64,000 nucleotides of DNA from Superficieibacter sp. HKU1 (lineage in GTDB: Bacteria; Pseudomonadota; Gammaproteobacteria; Enterobacterales; Enterobacteriaceae): positions 1,674,001 to 1,738,000 of the forward strand of contig NZ_CP119754.1 of assembly GCF_029319185.1 (NCBI RefSeq), read 5' to 3'. Both the position numbers and the translations under genes were made by a program. Below the pieces are notes generated by a model. That model did not search any database, had not been told where the DNA came from, and saw only the letters and a program-made list of their open reading frames with translations. Below, one piece after another: positions 62,338 through 64,000 of this stretch; position 1 is the stretch's first letter; the number at the start of each line of letters is the position of its first letter.

Positions 62338-62342
62338 AGGCA

Positions 62343-63155
62343 TTACTGAAACGGCGCCTCGCGATCCAGCACGTTATCAATAATCCCCAGTACGCCTTCA
62401 TCATTATTCAGCGGGGCCTCGAAGCGAGCCACGGCTTTGACCGCTGGCGACGCGTTGGACATGGCAAAACTGAATCCTGCCTGACGCAGCATTTCAATAT
62501 CGTTGCCGCTGTCACCAAACGCGACCACTTCGCTATCGTCAATACCCCAGCGCTTCTGCAAAATCCGCAGGCCGTTCGCCTTATGCACGCCGGGGATAAT
62601 CAGGTCGATACTGCCGTGGCCGGTCGTCACGGCGGTCATCATATCGCCCAGCGCCGTATGCAGTAGTTGCTGCATTTCCGGCACCAGCGTATCCGGAATA
62701 TTCAGCCCGAATTTGAGGAAGGTATCGTCAATATTATCGAAGCTATCCACCTCTTCCAGACGGTGATAATAGCGGGCAGCAATCGCTTTAAACGCCTCGT
62801 CGTAATGTCTGAGCGTATAGGCGCTATTCTTCCCGCAGGCGATAATTTCAATATTGGTCAGCGTTTGCAGATGCTCAACCACCGCATCGAAATGGGCTTT
62901 CGGCAGATTGCAGTTAAAGATATCGTGCTGCGCATCAACCACCCAGCCGCCGTTTTCGGCGACAAAGGCGATTTCATGCGCAATCTCCGGGAAAAAGGAG
63001 ATCAGCTGGTAGTACTGATTGCCGCTTGCCACCACAAAACGGATGCCCTGCTGCTTCATGCGCTGGTACTGGGCCAGAAAACGCTCGCGATTATAAATTT
63101 TAGCATCGCTGAGAAAGGTGCCATCCATGTCGACGGCGATAAGTTTAATGCTCAT
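62343..63155 (-). CDS. ybjI: FMN/pyrimidine-type HAD phosphatase YbjI (Cof family)
   Basis: Cof-type HAD phosphatase of 270 residues (E. coli 271). Motif I VDMDGTFLSDAK, motif [17 protein letters not shown], Lys in VHKANGL, motif IV GDSGNDIEML. E. coli YbjI hydrolyses 5-amino-6-(5-phosphoribitylamino)uracil in riboflavin synthesis, as well as FMN. Its ATG shares one base with the ybjJ stop (TGATG), so the genes are coupled. Paralogue of ybiV. Confidence 0.94.
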   Translation of the reverse strand: MSIKLIAVDMDGTFLSDAKIYNRERFLAQYQRMKQQGIRFVVASGNQYYQLISFFPEIAHEIAFVAENGGWVVDAQHDIFNCNLPKAHFDAVVEHLQTLTNIEIIACGKNSAYTLRHYDEAFKAIAARYYHRLEEVDSFDNIDDTFLKFGLNIPDTLVPEMQQLLHTALGDMMTAVTTGHGSIDLIIPGVHKANGLRILQKRWGIDDSEVVAFGDSGNDIEMLRQAGFSFAMSNASPAVKAVARFEAPLNNDEGVLGIIDNVLDREAPFQ

Positions 63156-64000
63156 CAATGACTCTCCATAGCAGGGGCCGGCGTGGGTTTAGCGACCGCT
63201 TTAGCCACCACGGCGGCGATCAGGACCAGGCCCAGAACCACCATCATAGCGCTACGCAGGCCATAATGCTCGCCGAGGAAGCCAAGCAGCGGCGGGCCGA
63301 CCAGGAACGCCAGATAACCGGTAATGGCGACGACGCTCACCCGGGTTGCAGCATCCGGTCCGGTATCGCTGGCGGCAGAGATCGTCAGCGGGAAGCCCAG
63401 CGACGCGCCCAGTCCCCACAGGATTACCGACATGCCCGCGACCCAGGCGCTGTCAACGAAGATAATCAGCGCAATCCCCAGCGCGCCCATTACCGCGCTG
63501 GCACGGACTACCGCCACCCGGCTGTAGCGATCGATAAACCAGCCGCCGGTAAAACGTCCCACCGTCATGCCGAGGGTGAATCCGGTGTAGACCAGCGAGC
63601 CGGAGGTTGGACTGAATCCGTGGCCGTCTACCATTAACAGCGGCAGCCAGTCATTCGCGGAGCCTTCGGCAAACGCCATCGCCAGCACGATCACGCCAAT
63701 CAGCAGCAATTGAATATCGCGATAAAACGGCAGTCCTTTCTCCGCCGTGGCGGCCGTTTCCGCGCTGTTTTTGCCGGTGCCGTCCGGAATGGCTTTGATG
63801 GCAATGGCAATGGGGAGGATAGCGAACAGCGCGGCGAGCAGAATATGGATATTGGCCGAAACCCCTAACGCGGTCAGCATCATACCTACGCCCGCACCGG
63901 CCAGCGTGCCAAAACTATAAAAACCGTGCATCATCGGCAGCACCGTTTTATTGATTTCCCGCTCGACCGTCGCACCTTCAACGTTAATAGCGACTTCCGC
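63155..64000 (-). CDS. ybjJ: MFS transporter YbjJ, C-terminal part
   Basis: The frame stays open to the right edge of the window, so the N-terminus is missing; 281 codons plus stop are present. The fragment begins [20 protein letters not shown] and has nine or so helices, which matches E. coli YbjJ (402 residues). The protein belongs to the FucP-like MFS group with unknown substrate. It lies upstream of ybjI in a two-gene operon. Confidence 0.9.
   Translation of the reverse strand, partial: AEVAINVEGATVEREINKTVLPMMHGFYSFGTLAGAGVGMMLTALGVSANIHILLAALFAILPIAIAIKAIPDGTGKNSAETAATAEKGLPFYRDIQLLLIGVIVLAMAFAEGSANDWLPLLMVDGHGFSPTSGSLVYTGFTLGMTVGRFTGGWFIDRYSRVAVVRASAVMGALGIALIIFVDSAWVAGMSVILWGLGASLGFPLTISAASDTGPDAATRVSVVAITGYLAFLVGPPLLGFLGEHYGLRSAMMVVLGLVLIAAVVAKAVAKPTPAPAMESH

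Overview
The window is chromosomal DNA from a member of the Enterobacteriaceae. Gene content and order follow the Escherichia coli ybhN-to-ybjJ segment almost gene for gene (ybhN-clsB-ybhPQRSFG-cecR-rhlE, dinG-ybiB, ybiJ-ybiI, rlmF-ybiO-glnQPH-dps-rhtA-ompX-opgE-mntS-mntR-ybiR, ldtB-ybiT, ybiV, moeBA-iaaA-gsiABCD, rimO-bssR-yliI-gstB-dacC-deoR-ybjG-mdfA-ybjI-ybjJ). The sequence differs from E. coli throughout. Several E. coli genes are absent (hcxB, ybiX/fiu, ybiU, ybiW-ybiY-fsaA, yliEF) and several are added, so a genus near Enterobacter, Kosakonia, Leclercia or Klebsiella is likelier than Escherichia. The genus cannot be fixed from this window. No rRNA, tRNA, CRISPR array, prophage or insertion sequence was seen.

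Layout. 1-8.3 kb: cardiolipin synthase operon (ybhP-clsB-ybhN) and the CecR-controlled ABC exporter ybhGFSR, with a 22-bp palindrome between cecR and the divergent helicase gene rhlE. 10.0-13.9 kb: accessory alpha-glucoside island (GntR/UTRA regulator, PTS EIICB, GH4 phospho-glucosidase). 14-17.2 kb: SOS helicase dinG with its LexA box, then ybiB. 17.2-19.9 kb: small genes ybiJ and ybiI, an accessory flavin-reductase-like gene and rlmF. 19.9-25.3 kb: mechanosensitive channel ybiO, the nitrogen-controlled glutamine transporter glnHPQ (sigma-54 promoter, NtrC site) and dps. 25.6-31.2 kb: rhtA, ompX, opgE, the small protein gene mntS, mntR and ybiR.

31.2-40.5 kb is the largest accessory block. 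It holds a complete tripartite drug-efflux operon (EmrA-like, EmrB-like, NodT-like outer-membrane factor), an aldo/keto reductase, and a beta-glucoside operon (GH1 phospho-beta-glucosidase, PTS EIIC, GntR/UTRA regulator) with two striking perfect palindromes. 40.5-47.6 kb: ldtB, ybiT, ybiV, moeBA and iaaA. 47.6-52.9 kb: glutathione importer gsiABCD, where gsiA probably starts at TTG. A REP cluster and a SMI1/KNR4-domain protein follow at the position where E. coli has yliEF. 54.1-64 kb: rimO, bssR, yliI, gstB, dacC, deoR, ybjG (with a BasR/PmrA box), mdfA, ybjI and the 5'-truncated ybjJ.

The conserved backbone covers envelope maintenance, nutrient import and metal or stress response. The accessory genes are two self-contained sugar-PTS loci, one efflux pump, two oxidoreductases and one SUKH-type protein, all sitting at backbone junctions. 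The least explained items are the SMI1/KNR4 two-part protein, the 26-bp palindrome inside the beta-glucoside operon, the 27-bp in-frame repeat at the start of the efflux adaptor, and the paired MntR-like boxes between mntS and mntR.
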